Shown here: one piece after another, positions 1 to 8,303 of the stretch
Layout of the letters: every line of letters begins with the position of its first letter
How positions within the stretch are numbered: the first letter of the stretch is position 1
Source of the DNA: CAYFWF01 sp964346815
Lineage (GTDB): Bacteria; Acidobacteriota; Aminicenantia; Aminicenantales; Aminicenantaceae
Direction: 5' to 3'
Length of the DNA stretch: 64,000 bases
Assembly: GCA_964346815.1 (NCBI GenBank)
Contig: CAYFWF010000035.1
Location: 1 to 64,000, forward strand
Translations under genes and position numbers: made by a program
Notes under the pieces: generated by a model
The model's input: only the letters and a program-made list of their open reading frames with translations
The model's database searches: none
What the model was told of the DNA's origin: nothing

Positions 1-48
1 TGTCCATTTGAAATGGACTCTGAATGCCTCTCTGACTTCTTTTTGCAT
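1..48 (-). CDS. 5' end of an unidentified gene cut by the window edge
   Basis: An ATG at 46-48 on the minus strand is preceded by a strong Shine-Dalgarno run (AGAAAGGAGG, complement of 57-66) at about 8 nt. Sixteen codons are open to the window edge and begin MQKEVREAFRVHFKWT. The fragment is too short to assign a family. The ribosome-binding site is the main evidence that it is real. It overlaps, in another frame, a lipoprotein-like reading that runs from 205 to the edge, and only one of the two is likely to be translated. Confidence 0.4.
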   Translation of the reverse strand, partial: MQKEVREAFRVHFKWT

Positions 49-205
49 ATCTCAGACCTCCTTTCTGTAGCTTACAAAATAACACAAAGTGTCCAGGAGG
101 GTCTGACATACCTACAAAAAACTCTGTCATTGCTTCCTTGTCCTGGCAACCGACCATGAAGCATAGAATCAGAACCAAAGGTAGAATAATAAATAATTTT
201 TTTAT
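2..205 (-). pseudogene. Lipoprotein signal-peptide fragment without a normal start codon
   Basis: Just after the stop of the 218-997 gene, the same minus-strand frame reads a textbook lipoprotein leader: two lysines, a hydrophobic core (LFIILPLVLILCFM) and a lipobox VGC with the Cys codon at 146-148, followed by QDKEAM. The codon where Met is expected is ATA (203-205), and no ATG, GTG or TTG lies upstream in frame. The frame stays open to the window edge, but the sequence after the leader is not convincing as protein. It may be the remains of a lipoprotein gene, a non-standard AUA start, or a sequence error. Confidence 0.35.
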
Positions 206-217
206 ATTTCCACTTTC

Positions 218-997
218 TTACTTTTCTTTGAGGATATAAGAAAGATCTGGACGGAACACGCCTGATTTCTCATCATATTTTCGGCATAAAGCCATTGTCC
301 TATTCCACAAATCCATGATTTTTTCTCCGCCTTTCTTGCCATATACTTCTTGTTGTCTATAGAAATCAGCGACACTTTTTGCTCTTGCAACCCAAAAATA
401 AAAAGGCATCTCTGTGCCAATATCTCCTATATACAATTCATAACTATCAGCCCTATTTACGCTCGTATCCAGGGCAACCCATTCTTTACAGATTTTTTCA
501 AATTCGCTTTCTTTTCCGGGTTTAACATATAAGTGTGGAATATACATGAAATTGGCTTCCTCAGGCTCAAATCTAGGGTTTTCGGATGTATAAGATAGCT
601 CAGGAGAGAATCGGATGAAATAGGATTTCTGATGTTCTATCGTATCCCCATGTCGTTTATGCATTACTTGGATTTTTTCCTTTCCCACCTTATCGAAGAC
701 TTCGAATACTGCCATATACATCTCGTCAACCTCACCATAGTTTTTAATTGGGAATAACGCTGCATAGCGATAGTCACTCAGACTGATGACATAATATGAA
801 TAGGGTAAATTGTGCTTTGTATAGATAGATGCTGTCTCTTTTAGATTGATTTCGAAATCCGCAACTTTAGAGGGCTTAACCAAAAATTCTTGAACAAAGT
901 GAAGCTTAGGCTTTTCCTCCTCACTTTGAGCCAAAATAGATAAAGAACAGAGGCAAGAAACCAGACCCAATAACATGATTAAAAGTTTATTCCTCAT
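218..997 (-). CDS. Exported protein with two NIPSNAP/ABM-like repeats
   Basis: 259 aa. I placed the start at ATG 995-997 rather than an upstream ATG because AAGGAGG lies 6 nt before it and the product then begins with a clean signal peptide (MRNKLLIMLLGLVSCLCSLS, cleavage near LAQ/SE). The mature part is an internal duplication. VKPSKVADFE in the first half matches VKPGKESEFE in the second; the GKEKI..MHKR and GGEKI..LWNR helices match; each half ends with FSPELSY or FRPDLSY. The size and pattern resemble dimeric alpha-beta barrel (NIPSNAP/ABM-like) domains, but no catalytic residue can be named. It probably acts in the periplasm. It is transcribed from the consensus-like promoter at 1042-1070. 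Confidence 0.7.
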   Translation of the reverse strand: MRNKLLIMLLGLVSCLCSLSILAQSEEEKPKLHFVQEFLVKPSKVADFEINLKETASIYTKHNLPYSYYVISLSDYRYAALFPIKNYGEVDEMYMAVFEVFDKVGKEKIQVMHKRHGDTIEHQKSYFIRFSPELSYTSENPRFEPEEANFMYIPHLYVKPGKESEFEKICKEWVALDTSVNRADSYELYIGDIGTEMPFYFWVARAKSVADFYRQQEVYGKKGGEKIMDLWNRTMALCRKYDEKSGVFRPDLSYILKEK

Positions 998-1041
998 AGA
1001 AAACCTCCTTTTACACTGAAACATTCCCGAAGGATGCAATA

Positions 1042-1070
1042 ATTAAATCTGACTCTTCACCCGAAGTCAA
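1042..1070 (-). promoter_or_regulatory. Sigma-70-type promoter for the 218-997 gene
   Basis: On the minus strand TTGACT (complement of 1065-1070), a 17-bp spacer and TTTAAT (complement of 1042-1047). Each hexamer matches 5 of 6 consensus positions. The expected transcription start leaves a leader of roughly 40 nt before the ATG at 997. Confidence 0.55.
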
Positions 1071-1238
1071 CTTGAATTTAAATCAACCTGATTATTTCAT
1101 TAGCAGCTTGAACCTTTTAATCCTCTGTTCAATCTTCTTTTCTAAATTCAAGAGGAGGTTGGAATATGGAGGGATCAGTAGGCTGATTGCCGCCTTAAAG
1201 CACAATTGTCTGAAGGAATTCAGAAGGAATTCAGTGAA

Positions 1239-1267
1239 TTGACAGCACTGCTCTGGGAATCTATACT
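1239..1267 (+). promoter_or_regulatory. Sigma-70-type promoter for the 1303-2517 gene
   Basis: A perfect -35 TTGACA (1239-1244), a 17-bp spacer and TATACT (1262-1267, 5 of 6). It lies just before the propeller lipoprotein gene, giving a leader of about 30 nt. An 11-bp direct repeat (GAAGGAATTCA twice) sits immediately upstream. Confidence 0.65.
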
Positions 1268-1302
1268 GATTGCCTGTTGAATAAGATCCAGAGGAAAGGA
1301 AA

Positions 1303-2517
1303 TTGAAAATAAATTTTTTCGCTATTTCCGCCATTATATTTTTAATCCTCATTCTCTTTTGCGCTTGCAGCGCACAAAAGGACCCTGGGCAAAGAAATAT
1401 CGAGGAGACGCATGGAGCAAAGGTCATTAGGAATTCCTTAAAACCGTTGTATCCTGATATGAAAATCATATTCGAGGAGGATCTTACCATAGGTGTGGAA
1501 GATGGAGATGAGCACTATATGTTCGGAAATCTGGTCTCCGTGAATACGGACGAGGAAGGAAATTTTTATGTGGCCGATAAGGATAGAAACACGGTAAAAA
1601 AATATGACTCTAACGGAAGATTTCTCCTGTCATTCGGAGGATCCGGCCAAGGTCCAGGCGAGTTTCAAGATATGAGTGAGGTTAGATTCGATGTCGACGG
1701 AAATATCTATCTGAATGATACAAGGATTCAAAGAATTTCTTTTCTGAAAAAAGACGGGTATTACCTGAGAGGAATAAAAACCCCTTCTGTTTTTGAAAAA
1801 GTGGTTATCAATTCGAAGGGATACTGTATCGCTATGTCTGCAGATAATGTAGAGTTGGGAGAAAACAAAAAGTGGGACTATTTTTATGGTTTATTCGATA
1901 ATGAATTCAATCTCATGGCAGAGTTTTTGAGGCTGCCCCAAGAAGCAACTGCTCAATATAAAAATGCCGATTCTCTTACCCAAGTTTTGGCTGATGCGCT
2001 GAGCAGAGAAGCATTTGCACCGAACGTGACTTACGTCCTGGACAAAAATGACTCCATATATTTTGGCTACCCTGAGACCTATGAGATCGAAGTGTATTCG
2101 CCTGAAGGAAAGCTCAAGAGAATAATCCAACGTGATTTTAAGCCTGTAGAAGTAAGTGAGAGACATAGACAATATTTCATCGAAAACCTAAGTGTGCAGT
2201 TTCTGGCTAAAATACCAGTGAATCAAGAAAAAAAGGTTTTCGAGTTAATAAGATATCCTGAATTTAAACCTGCTTATGAGCGGTTCACCTTAATGGAAAA
2301 CGGCTGGATTCTCGTGGTCGTCGATTCTGTACAAGACGGATCGAAGTTGGTTGATATTTTTGATAAAGATGGAGAATTCCTGACTCAATTCGAAACAGAT
2401 ATTTCAACGGATGGATTGTCTTTTAATAATGGATATGCCTATGCTGTGGCAACGAAAAATGATTATAAGTTCATTAAGCGATACGATCTTATAATACTCG
2501 GAAAAAGAGACAATTAA
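1303..2517 (+). CDS. 6-bladed beta-propeller lipoprotein
   Basis: 404 aa. The start is a TTG at 1303 with GAGGAAAGGA just upstream. No ATG gives a complete leader. The N-terminus is a hydrophobic signal ending in FCAC, so Cys22 is a probable though slightly atypical lipidation site. The body holds NHL-like propeller repeats: GNFYVADKDRNTVKKYDSNGRF at about 86-107, then GSGQGPGEF, GNIYLNDTRIQRISF and a late DIFDKDGEFLTQF. This fits the 6-bladed propeller lipoproteins common in Bacteroidetes, Acidobacteria and Aminicenantes. It probably binds a ligand or partner on the periplasmic side of a membrane. The partner is unknown. A second propeller gene lies 350 nt downstream. Confidence 0.75.
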   Translation: MKINFFAISAIIFLILILFCACSAQKDPGQRNIEETHGAKVIRNSLKPLYPDMKIIFEEDLTIGVEDGDEHYMFGNLVSVNTDEEGNFYVADKDRNTVKKYDSNGRFLLSFGGSGQGPGEFQDMSEVRFDVDGNIYLNDTRIQRISFLKKDGYYLRGIKTPSVFEKVVINSKGYCIAMSADNVELGENKKWDYFYGLFDNEFNLMAEFLRLPQEATAQYKNADSLTQVLADALSREAFAPNVTYVLDKNDSIYFGYPETYEIEVYSPEGKLKRIIQRDFKPVEVSERHRQYFIENLSVQFLAKIPVNQEKKVFELIRYPEFKPAYERFTLMENGWILVVVDSVQDGSKLVDIFDKDGEFLTQFETDISTDGLSFNNGYAYAVATKNDYKFIKRYDLIILGKRDN

Positions 2518-2866
2518 AGCAATCCGTTGTAAAGCTAGTCAAAAAATTTGAAACGGGGACTAGTCGTTTCTCCTGAAAAATCATCTTGAAAGGTGATTGT
2601 TAAGTATATTCAACTTCTAGTATATTCTTAGCGTTTAAGATATAAAGCGGGGCATTTTTGAGACAGTGGGGTGTTTTCTCTCATCGATTCTCTATTACCT
2701 CTAATTATCCTCCTCTATATAAGAGAAAGAAAAAAAACAATTTAAGATGCGATCGAAAGAGATTCGTTTTATTTGACAGGAAAGATTGTTTTTATTCAAA
2801 AATAAAAGCAATTCATATAAATCTAGCAATCCAAAGCATGAAATTGACAAATAGGGGGTTATTAAA
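2518..2866 (+). other. Intergenic region between two propeller genes
   Basis: I see no gene here. CTAGTC (2535-2540) and GACTAG (2558-2563) could form a weak hairpin with a 17-nt loop after the upstream stop, but no T tract follows. The rest is AT-rich with short purine runs. TTGACA-like hexamers occur but lack a good -10 at 16-18 bp. AGGGGG before ATG 2867 is a ribosome-binding site. Confidence 0.5.
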
Positions 2867-4093
2867 ATGAAAGAGATAAGAGAAGGGAAAGTTTCTTTTG
2901 GGCTGGTTTTGTGTTTTTTTCTCTTGCTTCCTGTTGTGATGTCGTCATCTGGATTCTGTCAGGTTGACTATTCGTTTGTGTTGAAATGGGGAAGTTATGG
3001 AATAGGAGATGGCCAGTTCTTTTGTCCAGGTGGAATTGGAATTGATTCATCGGGTAATGTGTATGTTGCTGATACGGAAAATCATAGAATCCAAAAATTT
3101 GATTCAGAGGGCAACTTTCTAGCCAAATGGGGATCATTTGGAGGAGAGAATGGACTGTTTAGATGGCCTCATTCTGTAGCGGTTGACATGTTTGGAAATG
3201 TATATGTTGCCGATAGTTACGGCCATCGGATCCAGAAATTCGACTCAAATGGCGCCTTTATTGCCAAATGGGGATCTTACGGCGGCGGCGATAGACAGTT
3301 CAAGGTGCCCTTTGGATTAGCGGTTGACATGTTCGGAAATGTGTATGTTGCCGATAGTAACGGCCATCGGATCCAGAAATTCGACTCGAACGGCGCCTTT
3401 ATTACCAAATGGGGATCTTATGGCAGCGGCGATGGACAGTTTAAAACACCCACCGGTGTGGCAGTTGATATGATCGGTAATGTGTATGTTTGTGACCGGT
3501 TGAACGATAGGGTCCAGAAATTTGATTCAGAGGGAAACTTCCTTTCCAAATGGGAGGGGCCATGGAGCCTCTGGGGATTATCCGTTGACTTATCTGGAAA
3601 TGTGTATGTTTCCGATGATCGCAGTAGCTGTATCCGGAAATTCGACTCGAATGGGACCTCTGTCACTCAGTGGGGATCGTATGGAACTGACGATGGCAAG
3701 TTTATAATGCCTTCAGATGTAGCGGTCAATTCGTCTGGAAATGTGTATGTTATTGATACTTATAACCATAGAGTTCAAAAATTTGCTTCCGACTCCATGA
3801 ATATTCCGATTATTTTATCATTTTTCGATGAAAGTATCGAGAATGGAACATTGATGGGAAGCGGCCCGGGCAATTCGTGGCATAGGATGAAGGCTTTGAG
3901 AAACATGCTCGAGGCAGCCGGAGAGCTTATAGAAGAGGGACTAGTTGCCGAGGCATGTCAGCAACTCCTTGATGCGTACAACCGCTGTGACGGACAGCGC
4001 AAGCCTCCCGATTTTGTCGAGGGAGATGCGGCCCCGCAGCTGGCAGAAATGATCCAGTCCTGCAGAGCCTCACTTGGATGCGGCCAAACGTGA
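2867..4093 (+). CDS. Secreted six-repeat NHL beta-propeller protein
   Basis: 408 aa with a signal peptide ending near residue 36 (SSGFCQ/VDYS). Six NHL repeats follow, each of the form KWGSYG..DGQF..P.GVAVD..GNVYVAD...HRIQKFDS. This is enough for one six-bladed propeller. The fifth repeat is shorter and has lost the DGQF loop. Two central repeats are nearly identical at DNA level with a 141-bp period (units starting near 3179 and 3320), so they were duplicated or gene-converted recently. The last 100 residues form a different helical domain (LEAAGELIEEGLVAEACQQL, then a Cys-containing tail), possibly an interaction module. The function is unknown; scaffold or ligand-binding roles are typical of NHL proteins. 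Confidence 0.75.
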   Translation: MKEIREGKVSFGLVLCFFLLLPVVMSSSGFCQVDYSFVLKWGSYGIGDGQFFCPGGIGIDSSGNVYVADTENHRIQKFDSEGNFLAKWGSFGGENGLFRWPHSVAVDMFGNVYVADSYGHRIQKFDSNGAFIAKWGSYGGGDRQFKVPFGLAVDMFGNVYVADSNGHRIQKFDSNGAFITKWGSYGSGDGQFKTPTGVAVDMIGNVYVCDRLNDRVQKFDSEGNFLSKWEGPWSLWGLSVDLSGNVYVSDDRSSCIRKFDSNGTSVTQWGSYGTDDGKFIMPSDVAVNSSGNVYVIDTYNHRVQKFASDSMNIPIILSFFDESIENGTLMGSGPGNSWHRMKALRNMLEAAGELIEEGLVAEACQQLLDAYNRCDGQRKPPDFVEGDAAPQLAEMIQSCRASLGCGQT

Positions 4094-4125
4094 TCCTCCA
4101 GGACATAACAACTTCTTGCCTTTAT

Positions 4126-4149
4126 AGCTGACCAGTCGGCTCTGTTTTT
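4126..4149 (+). terminator. Rho-independent terminator after the NHL gene
   Basis: AGCTGAC and GTCGGCT pair (one G-U) around a small loop at 4126-4141 and are followed by CTGTTTTT. It sits 33 nt after the NHL gene stop, in the gap before the convergent sixA gene. Confidence 0.5.
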
Positions 4150-4290
4150 CGTTCCACGAATATCGAAAAAAATTCCGCCCTTCCGATGTGCAACTGTTCG
4201 CTCAAACCGGAGCGCACCTGTGGAATCAGACAGGGTCGCTTTGACCATCCGGCAATCCACGGCCAACACGGCTGACAGACCAGCTTTCTT

Positions 4291-4743
4291 TTACATGTGT
4301 TCAGGTGGAACGAACCAATCGATTTTCCACTTTTCGTCGTAATTCAAAGAGAGCACTCCTGAATTATTAAAGGCGATAATGTCACTTTCCTCCGAACCGG
4401 TGAGAAGGAGACCAGCAAGTTTTTGCAGAAAAGGCAAATGCCCTATTATCATGATGTCCATTTTGGAGGCCAATATTTCAGCAGGGATCTTTTTCACCGG
4501 GTCGAGAGGGTTCAAGTCATCTCTTGCTTGTATCTTTCCGCAGTCGAGAGCTTCGGAAATAATTTCAGCTGTCTGAACGGCTCGTGTTTTTTTACTGTGC
4601 CAAATGGTATCAACTTTGATAACCCTGGACTTGAGATACTCAGCAGTTCTTTGAGTCTGGGCTTCTCCCTGAGTACTCAACGGCTTTTCCGGATCTTTCT
4701 CTTTTGGGAGGGCCAATCCGTGTTGAATGAGATAAAGCTTCAT
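4291..4743 (-). CDS. sixA: Phosphohistidine phosphatase SixA-like
   Basis: 150 aa, the normal length for SixA, a small histidine-phosphatase-superfamily enzyme that removes phosphate from phosphohistidine on phosphorelay or PTS proteins in the cytoplasm. The superfamily motif appears as LIQHG at residues 5-9, with Gln where RHG enzymes have Arg. His8 remains as the phospho-acceptor. The other hallmarks are present: STQGEAQTQRTAEYL, WHSKKTRAVQTAEII and the second catalytic His in IIGHLPFL. The QHG form is, to my knowledge, common in SixA relatives outside Enterobacteria, so it need not mean loss of activity. AGGGGA precedes the ATG. It is divergent from the archaemetzincin gene. Confidence 0.8.
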   Translation of the reverse strand: MKLYLIQHGLALPKEKDPEKPLSTQGEAQTQRTAEYLKSRVIKVDTIWHSKKTRAVQTAEIISEALDCGKIQARDDLNPLDPVKKIPAEILASKMDIMIIGHLPFLQKLAGLLLTGSEESDIIAFNNSGVLSLNYDEKWKIDWFVPPEHM

Positions 4744-4843
4744 AGACTAAATCCCCTATAGAAATGTCCTCTTTATTGTAAACCAAAACCGGGGTGTGTG
4801 AAAAGGGGAAAAAAGCGGCCGTTCTCATAATGAGTTGTCGCGG

Positions 4844-4872
4844 TTGCTTGTGTGAACCATCTCCTGTATAGT
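4844..4872 (+). promoter_or_regulatory. Possible promoter for the archaemetzincin gene
   Basis: TTGCTT (4844-4849), a 17-bp spacer and TATAGT (4867-4872). The -10 matches 5 of 6 positions and the -35 only 3. The predicted start leaves a very short leader before ATG 4887. Confidence 0.35.
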
Positions 4873-4886
4873 GAAGGAATCAAGGC

Positions 4887-5453
4887 ATGAATACGAAGAA
4901 AAAGACTAGAGTTAAGGATCAATGTCCCTTAGCACTCATTCCGGCCGGACTGAATGAAGGGAGTATCCTGGAAGTACTCGGTGAAGATTTAAAAAGAGTT
5001 TTCGGGTGTCGCGTTCGGATAGCCCATCATCTGGAGATTCCAGCTAACTCGTACAATCCAACGAGAAACCAGTATCGGGCTCCGCTTTTTCTTGAAGCTC
5101 TGCGTCGAACCATGGACCCAGAAAAGAACGAGAGGATTTTAGGAGTGACGGACAAGGACCTCTATGTGGAAGAACTCAATTTTGTGTTCGGGCAAGCGGA
5201 GCTGGGAGGCTCTTTTGCGGTGATATCCCTCGCACGGCTTCATCAGAGTTTTTATAACCTGCCTGAAGACCGTGGGCTTTATTTAAATCGAGCCCTGAAG
5301 GAAGCCGTGCATGAACTGGGACATACATTCGGGCTTACACACTGCCCAAATTCTCAATGTGTCATGTGTTTTTCAAACAGCCTTCAGGATACCGACCGAA
5401 AAGGCGTTGAGTTTTGTCCATCGTGTAGAGCACAGCTTGACCAAGTTGGATGA
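4887..5453 (+). CDS. amzA: Archaemetzincin family zinc metalloprotease
   Basis: 188 aa. The active site is HELGHTFGLTHC, with zinc ligands His142, His146 and His152 and catalytic Glu143. It continues into the archaemetzincin signature: Cys153, Cys158, Met160 (the met-turn position), then Cys177 and Cys180 as a CxxC pair, which together bind a second structural zinc. Archaemetzincins are small soluble proteases found in archaea, some bacteria and vertebrates; the substrate is not known. No signal peptide is present, so it should be cytoplasmic. GAAGGAATC lies before the ATG. Confidence 0.88.
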   Translation: MNTKKKTRVKDQCPLALIPAGLNEGSILEVLGEDLKRVFGCRVRIAHHLEIPANSYNPTRNQYRAPLFLEALRRTMDPEKNERILGVTDKDLYVEELNFVFGQAELGGSFAVISLARLHQSFYNLPEDRGLYLNRALKEAVHELGHTFGLTHCPNSQCVMCFSNSLQDTDRKGVEFCPSCRAQLDQVG

Positions 5454-5559
5454 TGTTATGGGGAAAGAAAATATTAGATGGACCATTCCTTCCTTAGCTG
5501 ATAATATATAACGAGATGGAAAGCGGTTGTGGGAAAAATGTACATCGAGGAGTTAAATT

Positions 5560-6873
5560 ATGGGAAGAAGGACAGTCATTCTATTCATCCTACTCTTTAT
5601 GGTCTCGAGCTTCTGCTCCCTTGAAGCCTCTGGATTCGGACCATTCGGACTCAGTGCACGGGCGGCTGCTTTAGGGGGGGCCTTTGCTGCTCTCACTGAC
5701 GATGCTTCTGCTGTATATTATAATCCAGCCGGGCTGGCTTTCACATCAGGGATCATGCTCAGAACTAATATCTATTATCCCAAAACGACATTGACTGCAG
5801 AATATCCCGCATTTCCATCACCTTCACAGAGCTCTCTCGGGAAGCTCCGTGCCTCTCACTTTGTTTCTGCCAGCATCAAGGACAGAATCGGCGTAGGAGT
5901 TGGCGTATTTACTCCTAACTTGATGGAGGCCAACTGGCCGGAAAACTGGACAGGACGCACTTTTTCGATTCATTCAAAATTGAATGCTTTTTATATTCGG
6001 CCTGTTGTAGCAGTCAAGATTTCAAGCTTTCTTTCAATCGGATTAGGGGTGGATTTCATCTCCTCTGATGTTGACTGGAAATACGAGAGAGTTCTTACCT
6101 TCCAGACGGCGGGATCGGAGGATTCTTTAACCTCGATCAGTGAATCAAATGTCAGCGCAAAAGGCACAGGCTATGTCGCAGGAGTATTGTTAAGGATTAG
6201 CGAAAATCTTCGGATCGGAGGCAGATACCAGCCCAAGGTCAAATTGGACTTAGCAGGACCCCAGTCCTTCATCTTCCCGGGATTTTATACAAGTCTTTTT
6301 GGAGTTAGCCAGGAGGTAACCTCATCTCTTACATTACCCCAGGAGTATGTTTTGGGATTGATGGTTTCCCCCATAAGGAATCTGACTTTTCAGTTAGACT
6401 TCCAAAGGACCGGGATGGGAGATATCAAACAATGGGAATTCGATCTCGGAGCCCAATTCTATGAAATGGTCGAAGATTTTTATGGAATGATCCCAGATGA
6501 CATCAAGCACGGAGTCGACCTAGACTTGATAGACATCTCGCACATCATGCTGGGTGTTGAGTATCGTCTCAGGAATTTTATAGTGGTTCGAGCGGGCTAC
6601 ACCTATCAAAAAAGCGCTGTCAACGGCCAGATGATCCATCCGGTTTTTCCCGATCTAGAAACCAATGTCCTGTCTTTCGGCATCGGATACGATGGTCCGG
6701 CATTCTCGATTTGGGATTATGAGGAGAGCATTGGAGGAATTTCTCTGGATGTGTTTGTTCAATACGGATTTTCTCCGGACAGCATTTCTGCACTGCCTGA
6801 GTTTCCTGCCACTTATCATGCAAGCCGATGGAATGTGGGATTGGGCCTCGGTTTCACATTCGGTTCATTATAA
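5560..6873 (+). CDS. OMPP1/FadL/TodX family outer-membrane transport protein
   Basis: 437 aa with a signal peptide (MGRRTVILFILLFMVSSFCS, cleavage near LEA/SGF). The mature start has the family hallmark: a short N-terminal segment (GFGPFGLSARAAALGGAFAA) then DDASAVYYNPAGLAF with the conserved NPA. Alternating beta-strands run to the C-terminus, which ends FTFGSL. FadL-family barrels import hydrophobic compounds such as long-chain fatty acids or aromatics across the outer membrane. GAGGAG precedes the ATG. No beta-oxidation gene lies next to it, so the cargo cannot be named. It is likely a single-gene unit. Confidence 0.85.
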   Translation: MGRRTVILFILLFMVSSFCSLEASGFGPFGLSARAAALGGAFAALTDDASAVYYNPAGLAFTSGIMLRTNIYYPKTTLTAEYPAFPSPSQSSLGKLRASHFVSASIKDRIGVGVGVFTPNLMEANWPENWTGRTFSIHSKLNAFYIRPVVAVKISSFLSIGLGVDFISSDVDWKYERVLTFQTAGSEDSLTSISESNVSAKGTGYVAGVLLRISENLRIGGRYQPKVKLDLAGPQSFIFPGFYTSLFGVSQEVTSSLTLPQEYVLGLMVSPIRNLTFQLDFQRTGMGDIKQWEFDLGAQFYEMVEDFYGMIPDDIKHGVDLDLIDISHIMLGVEYRLRNFIVVRAGYTYQKSAVNGQMIHPVFPDLETNVLSFGIGYDGPAFSIWDYEESIGGISLDVFVQYGFSPDSISALPEFPATYHASRWNVGLGLGFTFGSL

Positions 6874-7247
6874 GAATTTTCATTCCCCGATTTTCTTGCT
6901 GCGGCTCGATATCTAGGTTGATTTGACTCCTCATTGATTCCTGGTTACAGAGCCTCCAAAGGAGGATATGCTCCGGGTGAACTCGGACCGATGTTTGAAT
7001 CTCCCTGAATTGGAAATGAGACTGAGCCCCATTTCTCATCATATTTAATATGATTGCCTGCTGACAGAGACTATGCCTAACGGCAGCGTTTCTGTTTTTC
7101 CAGTCCGGGTCGTTTCTATCTTACGAGGACGAGAATCTGAATTTTTTTATTTCGCGGAAACTGATGAAATCTGCTGAGAAAAATTCTACAGGAAACTTAA
7201 TGAGGGTTGATATTTGTGGCATAATGTTTTTATGAAAGGATTCAGTC
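6874..7247 (+). other. Intergenic region upstream of the HtrA gene
   Basis: No coding sequence, tRNA or clear terminator is visible. There is one short hairpin (CCTCC-AAA-GGAGG near 6954). Shortly before ATG 7248 there are TTGATA and CATAAT hexamers, but they are not spaced as a promoter. Confidence 0.45.
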
Positions 7248-8294
7248 ATGAATAAGAGCGTTTGGCAGAGTCTTTGTTTCCTTGGAATATTCATAACCAT
7301 GGGATATCTTCATTTATACCCGCAGTTGACCGAGGACGAAAGAAACACCACCGATGTCGTTGAAAGAACCAAGAACTCTGTGGTCTTTGTTACCAACATC
7401 CAGCTCGTTCGCGATTTCTTCTCGTTTGATGAACAGGCTGTGCCCAGAGGAACAGGATCAGGCTTTGTCTGGGATGACAGCGGACATATCGTAACGAACT
7501 ACCATGTCATCGAGGAGGGGGATTTCTTCAACATCACACTTCCCAATCAGGAACAGCGGCAGGCCCGGCTCATTGGGAAGGAAGAAAACAGGGACATCGC
7601 CGTGCTGAAGGTCGAGGGCGACCTTCGCGGCCTTGAGCCTTTAATTGCAGGATCTTCCAGTGGACTAAAGGTCGGACAAAAAGTGATTGCCATAGGAAAT
7701 CCCTTTGGATTTGATCACACGGTGACCACCGGCATCGTCAGTGCCCTGGGACGGCGTATCCTTGGGAGCGGCGGTGTCAGTATTCGGGATATGATTCAGA
7801 CCGATGCTTCTATCAATCCAGGTAACTCAGGCGGCCCTCTCCTTGACTCTCTCGGTCGTTTGATCGGGATGAATACAGTGATCATTTCGAAGACCGGACA
7901 ATATAGCGGAGTTGGGTTTGCCGTACCAGTGGACACCATTAAAAAAATTGTTCCCCAGATCATTCGCTATGGACGCGTGATCCGTCCGGGGCTTGGCGTC
8001 GAAATCCTTCCCGATTCCTATGCCCGGCGCCTGGATATCGAAGGTGTTGTGATTATGGATGTGCCGCGTGACTCGGAGGCCTACAGAGCTGGCCTGAGAG
8101 GGCTGGCGCGCACCGAGCGCGGCCGTCTTTATATCAGAGACATTATCACCAAAATAGACGGCGTGGAGATCACATCTTATGACGATCTTTATAACGCGCT
8201 CGACAACTATAAGATCGGTGATACCGTGGAACTGACCGTGCGCCGCAATCAAGAGGAGAGAACGGTTCGAATCAAGCTCGTTCGGATGGACTGA
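7248..8294 (+). CDS. HtrA/Deg-family serine protease with one PDZ domain
   Basis: 348 aa. An N-terminal hydrophobic segment (about 6-24) acts as a signal anchor. A trypsin-like protease domain follows with His86 (TNYHVI), Asp116 (NRDIAVLKV) and nucleophile Ser194 (NPGNSGGPL). One PDZ domain lies at about 245-345. Length and one PDZ match DegS-like or short HtrA proteins, which sense or degrade misfolded envelope proteins in the periplasm. No anti-sigma gene lies beside it. The gene ends only 9 nt from the convergent DUF362 gene. Confidence 0.88.
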   Translation: MNKSVWQSLCFLGIFITMGYLHLYPQLTEDERNTTDVVERTKNSVVFVTNIQLVRDFFSFDEQAVPRGTGSGFVWDDSGHIVTNYHVIEEGDFFNITLPNQEQRQARLIGKEENRDIAVLKVEGDLRGLEPLIAGSSSGLKVGQKVIAIGNPFGFDHTVTTGIVSALGRRILGSGGVSIRDMIQTDASINPGNSGGPLLDSLGRLIGMNTVIISKTGQYSGVGFAVPVDTIKKIVPQIIRYGRVIRPGLGVEILPDSYARRLDIEGVVIMDVPRDSEAYRAGLRGLARTERGRLYIRDIITKIDGVEITSYDDLYNALDNYKIGDTVELTVRRNQEERTVRIKLVRMD

Positions 8295-8303
8295 TTGTCC
8301 GAT

